This document shows positions 1-7,916 of a stretch of 20,450 bases of DNA, in pieces. Position 1 is the stretch's first letter. Each line of letters starts with the position of its first letter. Where the stretch lies: the NCBI GenBank assembly GCA_905215655.1, contig CAJMQT010000028.1:1-20450 (forward strand), in the 5' to 3' direction. The position numbers and the translations under genes are program-made. The notes beneath the pieces were generated by a model, which did not search any database, had not been told where the DNA came from, and saw only the letters and a list, made by a program, of their open reading frames with translations. Source of the DNA: an uncultured bacterium. Lineage in GTDB: Bacteria > Bacteroidota > Bacteroidia > Bacteroidales > Bacteroidaceae.

Positions 1-1
1 G

Positions 2-214
2 TTCTTCCTGCACCGAGGCAAGGCTCTGAGTGGTGTCGTAGGTCTTGGCAGATGGTACCCGCCGATATTCAAAGGACGCACCATCGCGATGGGACGGGGA
101 TTATATCAGTATTTTAACGTGAGTTCGACGAAATCAAGCAAGCCGAAAGAAGATGTATCAAAAAAACGGTACACACAGATATGTAGGGACATGCCTTCGG
201 CATGTTTGACCTGA
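2..214 (+). CDS. C-terminal fragment of an unidentified protein (possibly a glycosyltransferase)
   Basis: An open frame enters from the left edge and runs to TGA at 212-214, about 70 residues. The first 35-40 residues have protein-like composition (HRGKALSGVVGLGRWYPPIF, then KGRTIAMGRGLYQYF). I think this could be the end of a glycosyltransferase, but no diagnostic motif is present. The last 30 or so codons lie inside the palindromic repeat starting near 127, so the present C-terminus (ending DMPSACLT) is repeat-derived and may not belong to the ancestral protein. The gene converges on the minus-strand gene ending at 335. Confidence 0.4.
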   Translation, partial: FFLHRGKALSGVVGLGRWYPPIFKGRTIAMGRGLYQYFNVSSTKSSKPKEDVSKKRYTQICRDMPSACLT

Positions 215-324
215 TTATCAACACGTTACGTATTTTACGTACCAAAGGCACGTCCCTACATATCGACTTATTCCGACGCAAATATAATTTTGATACTCTT
301 TCTTTCGGCTTGCTTGATTTCGTC
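127..324. repeat. Nested palindromic repeat, MITE-like, copy 1
   Basis: The outer arms 127-151 and 300-324 are a perfect 25-bp inverted repeat (GACGAAATCAAGCAAGCCGA followed by AAGAA, and its complement). Inside are inner arms, ATATGTAGGGACATGCC near 179-195 and its near complement GGCACGTCCCTACATAT near 248-264. A small centre contains ACGTATTTTACGT. The core from ATGTATCAAAAAA (153) through TGATTATCAA is shared with the repeat at 14415-14528. There is no transposase. It lies between convergent genes and ends 10 bp from the stop of the 335-2539 gene, so it may also act as a transcription terminator. Confidence 0.75.
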
Positions 325-334
325 AGACACACAT

Positions 335-2539
335 TTATTTATTACCTCCCGTCATTGCGACAAAGCGTTTGAGGATGTCGCAACGGGTGGTATAGGAGTC
401 GACATACTGCGGATAAGACCGGGCGAAACGGTGAAGCTCGCCGAGGGCGTTGTACTGTCGCGAGCCGATGTGTATCTTGTCAACCCGATCATAGTTGCCG
501 TCCCAGTCGACAGAGTACCACGGATCTGTTGGGATGAACGCCAAGGCATAGAGCGCCTTGTAGCGGAGGGACTGCGAAGAGCTGCGCTTGCACTCTTTAA
601 GCAGCGACAGCGCGGTGGCTACGAAGTCGAATTTTCTTTTATACCTATCGGCAAACGAAGGGTCTTCATACAACAAACCGTAAAGGGAGTTGCCGTAGGC
701 CGTCAGGAACCAGCAGTCGCCAAAACACGACGCTTGGAAGTAAAGGATGGCAAGCCGGTATGCAAGTTCATCCTTATTCACGCCTTCACGCGCCAGACTG
801 TATTGCGATTTAAGCTCCAGCATGTCCTTACAGAACTTCAATTTCAAGTTTTCCGACGGCGTCGCCAACAGCGGTTGTTCGCACGGTTCATCCTCGGCAA
901 ACTTCTGACGGTGGAACCATCGTTCCACGGTATAGTCTCTTTTTGCCATATAACAGCAGATGTTCTGCTTTGCGATAAAATCCATTTCCACCTTTTCAAG
1001 ATACGGAACAGCCTCGGCAAAGCGACCTTCGGAAATATATTTCGTGCCTATCAGGTCGTAATAATACTGCGGATTGGCATACACCCGGCGCGCCACGTAG
1101 TCGTCGAAGACGTCCGTTTTTGACGAGGTGAGGTACGTATAATATCCGGCAACGCCCTTAGCGTCAAGGCTGTCGAGCCGCCCGAAGTACTCGTTAAAGC
1201 CCGCATAATCGGTGTTCCATGCGTAATCGCCGTCGCGGTAAAGCCCCTCTTTGGCGTGATTGCCGCGACTGATAAAGTCCACTTCGTCCTCGCGTATCAT
1301 GCCGTAGAGCGCCGTCGTCTGATTGTGCAGCCCCGCGTTCTCATACTTCGGGATGAGAGCTTTGTAAACGACGCGGTCCTTTACGTCGGTATAATGATTG
1401 TTATACTCCTCGCTGTTGCCGCGCTCTTCCTTTATTTTCACGTTCAGCCACCGGAATTCCTGCACCAGCCAAGCCGAATAATCGCCGCCAAGCGTCGCGC
1501 TACCAACCGACACGAGCAGCCGGATACACCGTGCGTTGTCCTTCATGCGCGGCGTTCCGTCGAGCGTCATCGCGCTGTTGAGGTCGGCCACCGCCTCCGC
1601 CTGTCTACCGAAGAGCCAGCGCAGCATGCCCGAGGCGGCGCGCCATAGGCACGGTTCGGCTGTCCGTCCCTCGGCAACCACCTTATCGGCAAAGGCAATA
1701 AAGTCGTCTACCTCTTTCTTATATATAGGCATGGCACCGATTTCTTTAAACCAGCTCTCATTGTAGGTGTAATCCGCCGGGGTGTCGAGCGTCTCCTGCG
1801 CGTTGTTGACAAAGTCCTGTACGAGGTATCTGAGCGTAGGCGACGACGGGTCTTCGGCGTACATCCGCTGTATGCCGGCAAGGTTACGATAGTTTCTCAC
1901 GCACCATTTTATGCTCTGCATGTCGCCCTGCGAGGCGTAGACGTCGCATGCCTCGCGCCGCCGTCCGGCTTTAAGCAGCGCACGGGCGTAGATGTTACGC
2001 GCCATCTCACGCCACACGCCGGTGGTTGTTTTTGAAGCAGATGTCTTCCAGTAGGTAAGATTCCGGGCGTCATCGCCGAGCATCATGTTTGCTCGCATCA
2101 CTAACAACGAGAACATGCCGCGGTACCTTGCGCCCGTCTGTGCCGCCGCCTGAGACCTTATCCGTCTGAGAATGGACTTGCCTTTGATGATGTCTTCCTT
2201 CGTCGGATACTGCCAATTATCAACCGAAACCTTTTTGCAGGCGTCCAGATAGTCGGCAAGCAGCGCCACATAACGCATCATCTGCTTGTCGCCCTTGCGT
2301 CTTGCGACGGCGAGAATTTTGTCTTTGTTATTGATGAAATAGTCTGTCAGACTGCTGTCCTGCTCCTGAGCGTATGAGCGCCAGTAGGCGTCCACCTCGT
2401 CAAGAAACGGGCGTGCGACGCTCTCACGCCTGAAAACGCTGAACATATAAGCGTTGTGCGTCGGACCTTCCCATGCACAAGCCGCCGCATCGAGATGGAA
2501 GAGGGCGGCAAGAATGCTAATGATTAAAAATCTTCTCAT
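335..2539 (-). CDS. Exported helical-repeat (TPR-like) protein of unknown function
   Basis: The protein has 734 residues if translation starts at MRRFLIISILAALFHLDAAA. This start is preferred over one 15 codons upstream because it puts a signal peptide (hydrophobic residues 4-19) at the N-terminus. Cys20 or Cys21 could be a weak lipobox (AAAC), but signal peptidase I cleavage is equally possible. The mature part begins AWEGPTHNAYMFSVFRRE. The rest is rich in paired amphipathic helices with Tyr, Trp, Leu and Ala at repeat-like positions (ARALLKAGRRREACDVY, EGRFAEAVPYLEKVEMDF), consistent with TPR or SEL1-like solenoids. The start overlaps the end of the upstream lipoprotein gene by 23 bp, so the two are probably translationally coupled and act together in the envelope. 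I do not recognise a named family. Confidence 0.85.
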   Translation of the reverse strand: MRRFLIISILAALFHLDAAACAWEGPTHNAYMFSVFRRESVARPFLDEVDAYWRSYAQEQDSSLTDYFINNKDKILAVARRKGDKQMMRYVALLADYLDACKKVSVDNWQYPTKEDIIKGKSILRRIRSQAAAQTGARYRGMFSLLVMRANMMLGDDARNLTYWKTSASKTTTGVWREMARNIYARALLKAGRRREACDVYASQGDMQSIKWCVRNYRNLAGIQRMYAEDPSSPTLRYLVQDFVNNAQETLDTPADYTYNESWFKEIGAMPIYKKEVDDFIAFADKVVAEGRTAEPCLWRAASGMLRWLFGRQAEAVADLNSAMTLDGTPRMKDNARCIRLLVSVGSATLGGDYSAWLVQEFRWLNVKIKEERGNSEEYNNHYTDVKDRVVYKALIPKYENAGLHNQTTALYGMIREDEVDFISRGNHAKEGLYRDGDYAWNTDYAGFNEYFGRLDSLDAKGVAGYYTYLTSSKTDVFDDYVARRVYANPQYYYDLIGTKYISEGRFAEAVPYLEKVEMDFIAKQNICCYMAKRDYTVERWFHRQKFAEDEPCEQPLLATPSENLKLKFCKDMLELKSQYSLAREGVNKDELAYRLAILYFQASCFGDCWFLTAYGNSLYGLLYEDPSFADRYKRKFDFVATALSLLKECKRSSSQSLRYKALYALAFIPTDPWYSVDWDGNYDRVDKIHIGSRQYNALGELHRFARSYPQYVDSYTTRCDILKRFVAMTGGNK

Positions 2540-3437
2540 AGTCGTCGGGGTTGAATTTTGATATATTCGGGTTGCTGAGGTCATAGAGGATAACTTCGCG
2601 GTTGGCGTCGGGACGCTTGCGCCCTACGGCTTTCACCGCCGTCATGATGTCGCCGAGGCTCGGCTGTCTCACCACGATACTGTCGCCGGGCAGCACGGGC
2701 AGGTCGTCGTCTTTGTGCATTATGCCCACGTAGCGTCCGCGTCTGAACAGGATACGCCAGCCGAAGAGCGGATAAGCCGACGACAGGTGCAGGCGGTAAG
2801 AGTGTAGCCTGTGCATGTACGGCGCGGCGTCGCGCATGTCGAGGATGGGCTTCTCACACGCAAGGTCGGTAAAGTCGCCCGTGTTATACATCATCAGCAC
2901 GCCACGGTCGGCGGGCGGAGCGGGCTGCGACAGCTGGTGCAGGCGTATGGTGACCGACAGCGTCAGTCCGTCGGCATGAGCCAAGGCGCGCAACTCTTCG
3001 AGAAATCTGAAATAGCGTTTGCGTGTCAGGCGTGTCCAGTCGCAGTCCATCTGTATCTCTTTTACGCCGTCGATGTCGTTTGTCCGGCTCATCTGTTTTA
3101 TCCTTAGGCAAATCTTTTCGGCAAGTCCGCCTACGTCTCCGAGCATGCAGTCGTTGGTGATATAGACCGTTGGCACGGTCTCCACGCCGTGCGGAACGCC
3201 CGTCTTGAAAGCCAGCGTGGCGTTGGGAGTCAACGCGCCCGAGGCGTCTCTTACCACGTCAAAGTATCTTAGATAAATCCTGCCGACGCCGTGTCTGTCG
3301 ATAAAGTCAGCCTTCGCGCTGTCTATATCGAGCACCGTGCTCCAATAATACATGGAGCGCCGCGTGTCGTCGCCGTGCCTGTCGTAGCACGAGAGGAGCG
3401 TGAGCATGAGGAGAAGAGGCAAGAGCAGTCGTTTCAT
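2517..3437 (-). CDS. Lipoprotein with a probable TIM-barrel fold, unknown function
   Basis: The protein has 306 residues. MKRLLLPLLLMLTLLSC is a lipoprotein signal peptide with lipobox LLSC and lipidated Cys17. The body alternates strands and helices in the manner of a TIM barrel: YYWSTVLDIDSAKADFIDRH, then GRIYLRYFDVV, VETVPTVYI, VKEIQMDCDWT, LTLSVTIRLHQL and RGVLMMYNTGDF. The acidic pair in QMDCDWT and the MYNTGDF strand end look like active-site loops. The layout recalls DUF3142-type or glycoside-hydrolase-like barrels, but this is from memory. The downstream 734-residue gene overlaps its stop. A -7 box lies just upstream (3458-3465), next to a hairpin cassette. Confidence 0.85.
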   Translation of the reverse strand: MKRLLLPLLLMLTLLSCYDRHGDDTRRSMYYWSTVLDIDSAKADFIDRHGVGRIYLRYFDVVRDASGALTPNATLAFKTGVPHGVETVPTVYITNDCMLGDVGGLAEKICLRIKQMSRTNDIDGVKEIQMDCDWTRLTRKRYFRFLEELRALAHADGLTLSVTIRLHQLSQPAPPADRGVLMMYNTGDFTDLACEKPILDMRDAAPYMHRLHSYRLHLSSAYPLFGWRILFRRGRYVGIMHKDDDLPVLPGDSIVVRQPSLGDIMTAVKAVGRKRPDANREVILYDLSNPNISKFNPDDYEKIFNH

Positions 3438-3457
3438 AATAAAATCTTATCTTTAAG

Positions 3458-3465
3458 CAAAGATA
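3458..3465 (-). promoter_or_regulatory. Bacteroidetes -7 box for the lipoprotein operon
   Basis: On the minus strand this reads TATCTTTG, an exact match to TAnnTTTG. Transcription would start near 3450-3454, giving a 5' leader of roughly 15 nt before the ATG at 3437. The -33 region falls inside the right-hand side of the hairpin cassette 3472-3553. Confidence 0.6.
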
Positions 3466-3471
3466 AAAATA

Positions 3472-3553
3472 AAATTAAGAATTAAGAGTTAAGAATTAAG
3501 AAAATAAGCCTTGTTGGTATTTTTCTTAGTTCTTAACTCTTAATTCTTAATTT
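3472..3553. repeat. Hairpin cassette E1 (AAGARTT heptads)
   Basis: The left arm 3472-3506 is made of AAGAATT/AAGAGTT heptads ending in AAGAAAATA. The right arm 3518-3553 is its complement with one mismatch and one extra A. The loop is AGCCTTGTTGG. The arm supplies the TAA stop (3547-3549) of the phosphatase gene. The cassette fills the gap between that gene and the lipoprotein promoter. Because each heptad contains TTAA and 7 is not a multiple of 3, it puts stops in all six frames. It may terminate transcription of the phosphatase gene. Confidence 0.85.
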
Positions 3554-4032
3554 AAAATAAGCCTGTCGATTATCCCGTCGCAGGCGTCTTCAAGCAGGTC
3601 GAGGACATGCTCGAAACCGCGGTCGCCGCCGTAATACGGGTCGGGCACGGCACGAAGACCCGTCTGACGGGTGCAAAAGTCGGTACAACGCAGGATTTTG
3701 TTCTCGTCCTGCGGCGTCGGCGCGAGCGAGCGCAAGTCGGCTATATTCTCATCGTCCATGCCGATGATAAAGTCGAAACGGTCAAAGTCTGACGGCTTTA
3801 TCTGTCGCGCCCTGCTGCTGATGTCATAGCCGCGGTCGGCACCGTGCGAGCGCATACGTCGGTCGGGCAACTGTCCCTCGTGCCACGAGCCAATGCCGGC
3901 GGAGTCGACAAAAACTCTCTCCTCGCCTATTCCGCGCTCTTCGAGACGCTGTTTCAGGATGCACTCGGCAGCCGGCGAGCGGCAGATGTTGCCAAGACAG
4001 ACAAAGCAAAGGGATAATTTATCTTTTTTCAT
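3547..4032 (-). CDS. Low-molecular-weight protein tyrosine phosphatase
   Basis: The protein has 161 residues, normal for the family. The N-terminal P-loop is VCLGNICRSPAAE, with nucleophile Cys12 and phosphate-binding Arg18 in the C(X)5R signature. The DPYYGG motif carries the general acid Asp131. It should dephosphorylate phosphotyrosine in the cytoplasm. In bacteria such enzymes often partner tyrosine kinases in polysaccharide export, but no kinase is visible here. The stop codon and last residues (LILN) run into hairpin cassette E1. The start at 4032 puts the P-loop at the normal distance from the N-terminus. No clear promoter box lies in the short upstream gap. Confidence 0.95.
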   Translation of the reverse strand: MKKDKLSLCFVCLGNICRSPAAECILKQRLEERGIGEERVFVDSAGIGSWHEGQLPDRRMRSHGADRGYDISSRARQIKPSDFDRFDFIIGMDDENIADLRSLAPTPQDENKILRCTDFCTRQTGLRAVPDPYYGGDRGFEHVLDLLEDACDGIIDRLILN

Positions 4033-4046
4033 AACGGTGGATTTAT

Positions 4047-4142
4047 ATTGAAAGATTGAAAAAAGTCATTTGTCTGTACTCCTGCACTCCTGTACTTCCA
4101 AACTACCACTTTTCAATCTTTCAATTTTTCAATCTTTCAATC
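4047..4142. repeat. Hairpin cassette E7 (AAGATTGA and GTACTCCTG units), asymmetric
   Basis: The left arm ATTGAAAGATTGAAAAAAG (4047-4065) faces a longer right arm of TTTCAATC units (4111-4142). Between them lies an unpaired stretch of octamer-like units, CTGTACTCCTGCACTCCTGT and on (4074-4110), nearly identical to the paired arm in the cysS-rnr cassette near 10456-10490. The left arm therefore seems to have lost its octamer section. The right arm encodes the last residues and TGA stop of the acetyltransferase gene ending at 4129. Confidence 0.75.
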
Positions 4143-4683
4143 TTTTCTTCACCACGGCGGGATTGCCTGCCGCCATACAGTCGTCAGGTATGTCGCGGCA
4201 CACCACGCTGCCCGCCGCTATGACGCATCTCTTGCCGATTTTCACGCCCGGACATACTATTACGCCGCCGCAAAGCCACGTGTCCTCGCCGATAACGATG
4301 GGAAATGCCGACTCGACAGGACGACGGCGGAGCACCGGATCCATTGGGTGCTGCGGCGTATAGAGCTGACAGTTGGGACCTATCAGCACGTTGTCGCCGA
4401 TGGTTATGCCGCCACCGTCGAGCATGGTGCAGTTGTAATTAATGAAGACATTGCGCCCGATGGTCACCCTACTGCCGTGGTCGCAATGGAACGGAGGGCA
4501 CACCGTGCTGTCCTTTGGAAATCCGGGTATCAGGTCTTCGATGATTTCGCGGTAGTCATCGTCTGAAATGGTGACGTTTTGCAGCCGTTTACATGCCTCC
4601 TTGGCATGTTCAAGGCTCTTGTAAATCTCAGCGTCAGTAAAGTCGTAAAGCTGTCCGCTGCACATCTTTTCGTATTCAGTCAT
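4129..4683 (-). CDS. Sugar O-acetyltransferase, maltose/galactoside acetyltransferase (Maa/LacA/NodL) type
   Basis: The protein has 184 residues, the usual length. The N-terminal helical Mac domain is EKMCSGQLYDFTDAEI. It is followed by hexapeptide repeats of a left-handed beta-helix (VTIGRNVFINYNC, GITIGDNVLIGPN, VKIGKRCVIAAGS). The catalytic histidine is His112 in LYTPQHPMDP, and the C-terminal AAGNPAVVKK motif is typical. It transfers acetyl from acetyl-CoA to a sugar hydroxyl. The substrate cannot be read from sequence. The last residues RLKD and the TGA stop are encoded by repeat units of cassette E7, so the natural C-terminus may have been altered. The next gene upstream is another hexapeptide acetyltransferase. 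Confidence 0.93.
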   Translation of the reverse strand: MTEYEKMCSGQLYDFTDAEIYKSLEHAKEACKRLQNVTISDDDYREIIEDLIPGFPKDSTVCPPFHCDHGSRVTIGRNVFINYNCTMLDGGGITIGDNVLIGPNCQLYTPQHPMDPVLRRRPVESAFPIVIGEDTWLCGGVIVCPGVKIGKRCVIAAGSVVCRDIPDDCMAAGNPAVVKKRLKD

Positions 4684-4794
4684 ATAAATTTAATTAAGAG
4701 TTAAGAGTTAAGAGTTAAGAATTAAGAGTTAAGAGTTAAGAAAATATGCTTTGAAGGTATTTTTCTTAATTCTTAATTCATAATTCTTAATTTA
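4684..4794. repeat. Hairpin cassette E2 (AAGARTT heptads)
   Basis: About nine heptads form the left arm (roughly 4690-4745) and four to five form the right arm (4758-4794), around the centre ATGCTTTGAAGG. The flanks AAGAAAATA and TATTTTTCTTA match E1 and E3. The arms differ in heptad number and at about four positions. The cassette fills the whole gap between two acetyltransferase genes: its left end touches the ATG at 4683 and its right arm provides the TAA of the gene ending at 4787. Confidence 0.85.
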
Positions 4795-5332
4795 TTATTT
4801 TCCCCGGATTTCCCACCACGGTACAACCGTCGGGCACATCATTGAACACCACCGCGCCTGCGCCTATCGTGACATTATTGCCTATCCGGACATGTCCGAA
4901 CACCGTGGCACCCGTGTAAATGCTTACGTTATCGCCTATCACGGGGCGTCCGTCGCGCCCGTTGCCAAGCGTTACGAGGTGCAGACAGTAGAAGTTTCGT
5001 CCTATGCTGTCGGCATTGAGATAAGTGGCGTAAGTGTGTTCGAGGTGACATCCCGCGCCAATTTGCGGACAAGTGATGTGCATTGTCGGCTCTTCGGGCA
5101 GCAGCCACCTGATGAAAAAGGAGCGATATTCGCCCAAACGATAATAGAAAAGGTTGCGGAACACCTTCTGACGGGTACACACCTTAATGAACGTCAGCAC
5201 TCCGCCACGCCCTTCGCCGTAGCGTTCAAGGTCGGCGTCGATGGTCTTCCGATAGCAAAGATAGAGCAGGATATGAGGCAACATGCGCAACGTCGAAGCC
5301 GAGAGGAGGGCGCATTGGGTGTATATATTCAT
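4787..5332 (-). CDS. Serine acetyltransferase-like hexapeptide acetyltransferase
   Basis: The protein has 181 residues: an N-terminal helical region (1-80), then a left-handed beta-helix of the serine-acetyltransferase/WcaB type. Motifs are QIGAGCHLEHTYATYLNA, CLHLVTLGN, RPVIGDNVSIYTGATVFG, VRIGNNVTIGAGAVV and the terminal VVGNPGKII. His99 (LEHT) matches the catalytic His of CysE, with Glu in place of the usual Asp before it. His118 matches the second active-site position. It is shorter than CysE (about 270) and is more likely to act on a polysaccharide or small alcohol than on serine. The TAA stop lies in the arm of cassette E2. Confidence 0.88.
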   Translation of the reverse strand: MNIYTQCALLSASTLRMLPHILLYLCYRKTIDADLERYGEGRGGVLTFIKVCTRQKVFRNLFYYRLGEYRSFFIRWLLPEEPTMHITCPQIGAGCHLEHTYATYLNADSIGRNFYCLHLVTLGNGRDGRPVIGDNVSIYTGATVFGHVRIGNNVTIGAGAVVFNDVPDGCTVVGNPGKIIN

Positions 5333-5442
5333 CGTTTGAGGGTTTTACAGGTTGTTTCAGATTATCCGGAACGTCAGGTTCCGCCATTACATCAAGAACT
5401 TACAGGGCGTCCGGACATACTATATTTTCGGCTTTACGGGCG

Positions 5443-5910
5443 TCATTTCCGCCCGAAGTCGGCAGGTATCTCGCCCCAGCTCCTTGTGTCCCATTGTATT
5501 ATCGGCACTCTGAAAGCGTGTGTCCGCAGCCATGTCTCGGCGCGGGCGATAAGCTGATGCAGCCTCTCCGTCCGCCCGTCACGCTCTAATTTGGTCTTGC
5601 ATTGCATCTTTCTGACCCACGTCATAGCCGTAAAACTGTCGCTGTAAATGGTTTTTCTGATACCTTTCTGCTCCATGAGTGCCAGCGCATGGACGATAGC
5701 AAGAAACTCCCCGATGTTGTTAGTGCCGTGAACGGGACCGAAACGGAACACATCTGCCCCCGTTGCAAGGTCGACTCCGCGGTACTCCATCTTGCCCGGA
5801 TTGCCGCTGCATGCCGCATCCACCGCCCACGCATCAGCCGAGACTTCCGGCGGAAGGGGCAGAACGGTGTCGTTGCGGTACGTCGGAGGATTTATCAAAT
5901 CATTATTCAT
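5443..5910 (-). CDS. Ribonuclease H family protein
   Basis: The protein has 155 residues starting at MNNDLINPPTYRNDT. A longer frame would add only a TLTTLTT stretch translated from a repeat, so the inner Met is chosen. The RNase H fold is clear: WAVDAACSGNPG (Asp31), NNIGEFLAIVHAL (Glu68), TIYSDSFTAM (Asp91) and EIPADFGRK (Asp151) give the complete DEDD metal-binding set. It should cleave the RNA strand of RNA-DNA hybrids. It lacks the N-terminal hybrid-binding (viroplasmin) domain seen in many Bacteroidetes homologues. It could be the housekeeping enzyme or a second copy. It lies downstream of argS but is separated from it by hairpin cassette E5. Confidence 0.9.
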   Translation of the reverse strand: MNNDLINPPTYRNDTVLPLPPEVSADAWAVDAACSGNPGKMEYRGVDLATGADVFRFGPVHGTNNIGEFLAIVHALALMEQKGIRKTIYSDSFTAMTWVRKMQCKTKLERDGRTERLHQLIARAETWLRTHAFRVPIIQWDTRSWGEIPADFGRK

Positions 5911-5927
5911 GAGGTGGATTTTTTTCG

Positions 5928-6057
5928 TAGTTAAAGTAGTTAGAGTAGTTAAAGTAGTTAAAGTCAAATGCTTTATTGATCACCTTTCTCTTAAAGTATT
6001 AAACGATAAAGCATTTGACTTTAACTACTTTAACTACTCTAACTCCTTTAACTACTA
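5928..6057. repeat. Hairpin cassette E5 (GTAGTTAAA nonamers)
   Basis: The left arm 5928-5976 contains nonamers GTAGTTAAA/GTAGTTAGA and then AAGTCAAATGCTTTAT. The right arm 6006-6057 is its complement with about one mismatch over 47 bp. The single variant GTAGTTAGA unit is present at the matching place in both arms. The loop is 29 nt. It fills the gap between the RNase H gene and the end of argS (stop at 6064). Units contain TAG and TAA on one strand. Confidence 0.85.
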
Positions 6058-6063
6058 AAAAAT

Positions 6064-7881
6064 TTACATTCTTTCGGGCATTTCGATACCGAGAAGAGCC
6101 ATTCCGTTGCGTAGCGTTTTTGCCACGTTGGCGGCAAGAACGAGGCGGAGGGTTTTCTCATTGTCGGTCTGCGCACCGAGAATACTGTAATCGTGGTAGA
6201 ACTGGTTGAACTCTTTTGTCAGCTCATAACAATAGTTTGCTATGCCGCTCGGACTGTAATCCTTGCCGGCCTGAGCCACGGCGGCACCGTATTCGTTCAT
6301 CTTCTGTATCAGCTCCGTTTCCTTTTGGTTCACCGTGTAGCCGTCGCCAAGCTCTGCGGGGATGGTGATGTTCTGTTCGGCAGCCTTGCGAAGAATGCTG
6401 CGGATACGTGCGTAGGTGTATTGGATGAAAGGTCCGGTGTTGCCGTTGAAGTCGATACTCTCTTCGGGATTGAACAACATGTTCTTGCGGGCGTCAACTT
6501 TGAGGATGAAATATTTCAACGCTCCGAGTCCCACGACGCGTGCCACGTCGGCGCGCTCGGCGTCGGTCATGTCGTTAAACTTGCCCAGTTCTTCGCTTGT
6601 CTGGCGTGCGTCAGCTATCATCGCGTCGATAAGTTCGTCGGCATCGACCACCGTTCCCTCGCGACTTTTCATCTTTCCGTTCGGCAGTTCGACCATTCCG
6701 TAAGAGAAGTGGACAAGCTCCTTGCCCCATTTGAAGCCGAGACGGTCGAGCAGGATTGAGAGTACTTGGAAGTGATAGTTCTGCTCGTTGCCCACAACAT
6801 AAATCATTTTATCGATCGGGAAGTCGTTGAAGCGCATCTCGGCGGTGCCGATGTCCTGCGTCATATAGACCGAAGTGCCGTCTGAACGGAGCAGAAGTTT
6901 CTGGTCGAGACCCTCGTTTGTGAGGTCAGCCCACACGCTGTTGTCGTCTTTCCGGAAGAAAAGTCCCTTTTCGAGTCCCTCCTCCACCTTTGCCTTTCCT
7001 TTGAGATAAGTCTGCGACTCGTAATAAATCTTATCGAAACCGACGCCCAACGCCTTGTACGTCTGGTCGAAACCTTCGTATACCCAGTTGTTCATCTTCT
7101 CCCAGAGGGCACGCACTTCGGGGTCGTTCTGCTCCCATTTCACGAGCATTTCGTGAGCCTCCTTGATGAGCGGAGCCTCCTCTTTCGCCTTCTTCTCGGC
7201 GTCTTCGTCGCCGAGTCCCTCGGCTTTGTATTGTTCCGTGAGCTGTTTCACCTCTTCGCGATAATGCTTGTCAAACGCCACATAATAGTCGCCGATGAGG
7301 TGGTCGCCTTTCTTCCCGCTCGTTTGTGGCGTCTCTCCGTTGCCGTATTTCAGCCATGCGAGCATGGATTTACAGATGTGTATGCCTCTGTCGTTGACGA
7401 TATTGGTCTTTACCACACGGTTGCCGTTGGCCTGCATGATCTGCGCCAGCGACCAGCCGAGCAGGTTGTTACGCACATGTCCGAGGTGAAGAGGCTTGTT
7501 GGTGTTGGGCGATGAATATTCGATCATTACCAAGGGAGCGTCCTCACCGGCGCGTTTCTCGCCGTAATGCTCGTCGGCATTGATGGCGTTGAGCAGGCGG
7601 AGCCATGCCGATGGGGCGATGACGAGGTTGAGAAAACCGTTCACCGCGTTGCAGGCAGCTATGTTCTCGTCGTTCTCAACGAGCCATCCGCCTATTTCAC
7701 GTGCCGTGTCTTCGGGCTTTTTTCTTGATATTTTGAGGAAAGGAAAGACCACGAGCGTGAGGTGTCCTTCAAACTCCCGCTTTGTTTTTTGCAGCTGTAT
7801 CATCTGCGGCGTGACGTCCGCGCCGTAAAGAGCCTTGATCGCTTTCTGCGCCGAGGCGCTTATCTCATTTGCTATATTCAT
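6064..7881 (-). CDS. argS: Arginyl-tRNA synthetase
   Basis: The protein has 605 residues. It is a class I aminoacyl-tRNA synthetase that charges tRNA-Arg in the cytoplasm. It has an N-terminal additional domain (about 1-110), the signature IEYSSPNTNKPLHLGHVRNN with the HIGH motif as HLGH at 132-135, the KMSKS motif as KMKS at 403-406 (NGKMKSREG), and a C-terminal helical anticodon-binding domain ending YHDYSILGA and MALLGIEMPERM. Length and motifs are normal. A -7 box lies upstream at 7917-7924. The stop is six bases from cassette E5. Confidence 0.98.
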   Translation of the reverse strand: MNIANEISASAQKAIKALYGADVTPQMIQLQKTKREFEGHLTLVVFPFLKISRKKPEDTAREIGGWLVENDENIAACNAVNGFLNLVIAPSAWLRLLNAINADEHYGEKRAGEDAPLVMIEYSSPNTNKPLHLGHVRNNLLGWSLAQIMQANGNRVVKTNIVNDRGIHICKSMLAWLKYGNGETPQTSGKKGDHLIGDYYVAFDKHYREEVKQLTEQYKAEGLGDEDAEKKAKEEAPLIKEAHEMLVKWEQNDPEVRALWEKMNNWVYEGFDQTYKALGVGFDKIYYESQTYLKGKAKVEEGLEKGLFFRKDDNSVWADLTNEGLDQKLLLRSDGTSVYMTQDIGTAEMRFNDFPIDKMIYVVGNEQNYHFQVLSILLDRLGFKWGKELVHFSYGMVELPNGKMKSREGTVVDADELIDAMIADARQTSEELGKFNDMTDAERADVARVVGLGALKYFILKVDARKNMLFNPEESIDFNGNTGPFIQYTYARIRSILRKAAEQNITIPAELGDGYTVNQKETELIQKMNEYGAAVAQAGKDYSPSGIANYCYELTKEFNQFYHDYSILGAQTDNEKTLRLVLAANVAKTLRNGMALLGIEMPERM

Positions 7882-7916
7882 ATTCGCAAAAAATTATTTT
7901 ATTATGTTTTTGCCTG

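Noticed and set aside
290..1123. 277-residue plus-strand ORF opposite the helical-repeat protein
   Set aside because: It is antisense to a 734-residue coding frame with a signal peptide and gene coupling, and its translation looks unstructured.
4684..4794. Heptad arrays as phase-variation tracts inside genes
   Set aside because: The arrays lie in gaps and contain stops in every frame. They do not sit inside an open frame or between promoter elements in a way that slippage would switch a gene.
5437..5455. Hairpin CGGGCG/CGCCCG as a terminator of the RNase H gene
   Set aside because: The short stem overlaps the stop codon and is not followed by a T-run on the minus strand.
5911..5967. N-terminal extension TLTTLTT of the RNase H gene
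   Set aside because: It is a translation of the GTAGTTAAA repeat arm. The internal Met gives the normal protein length.
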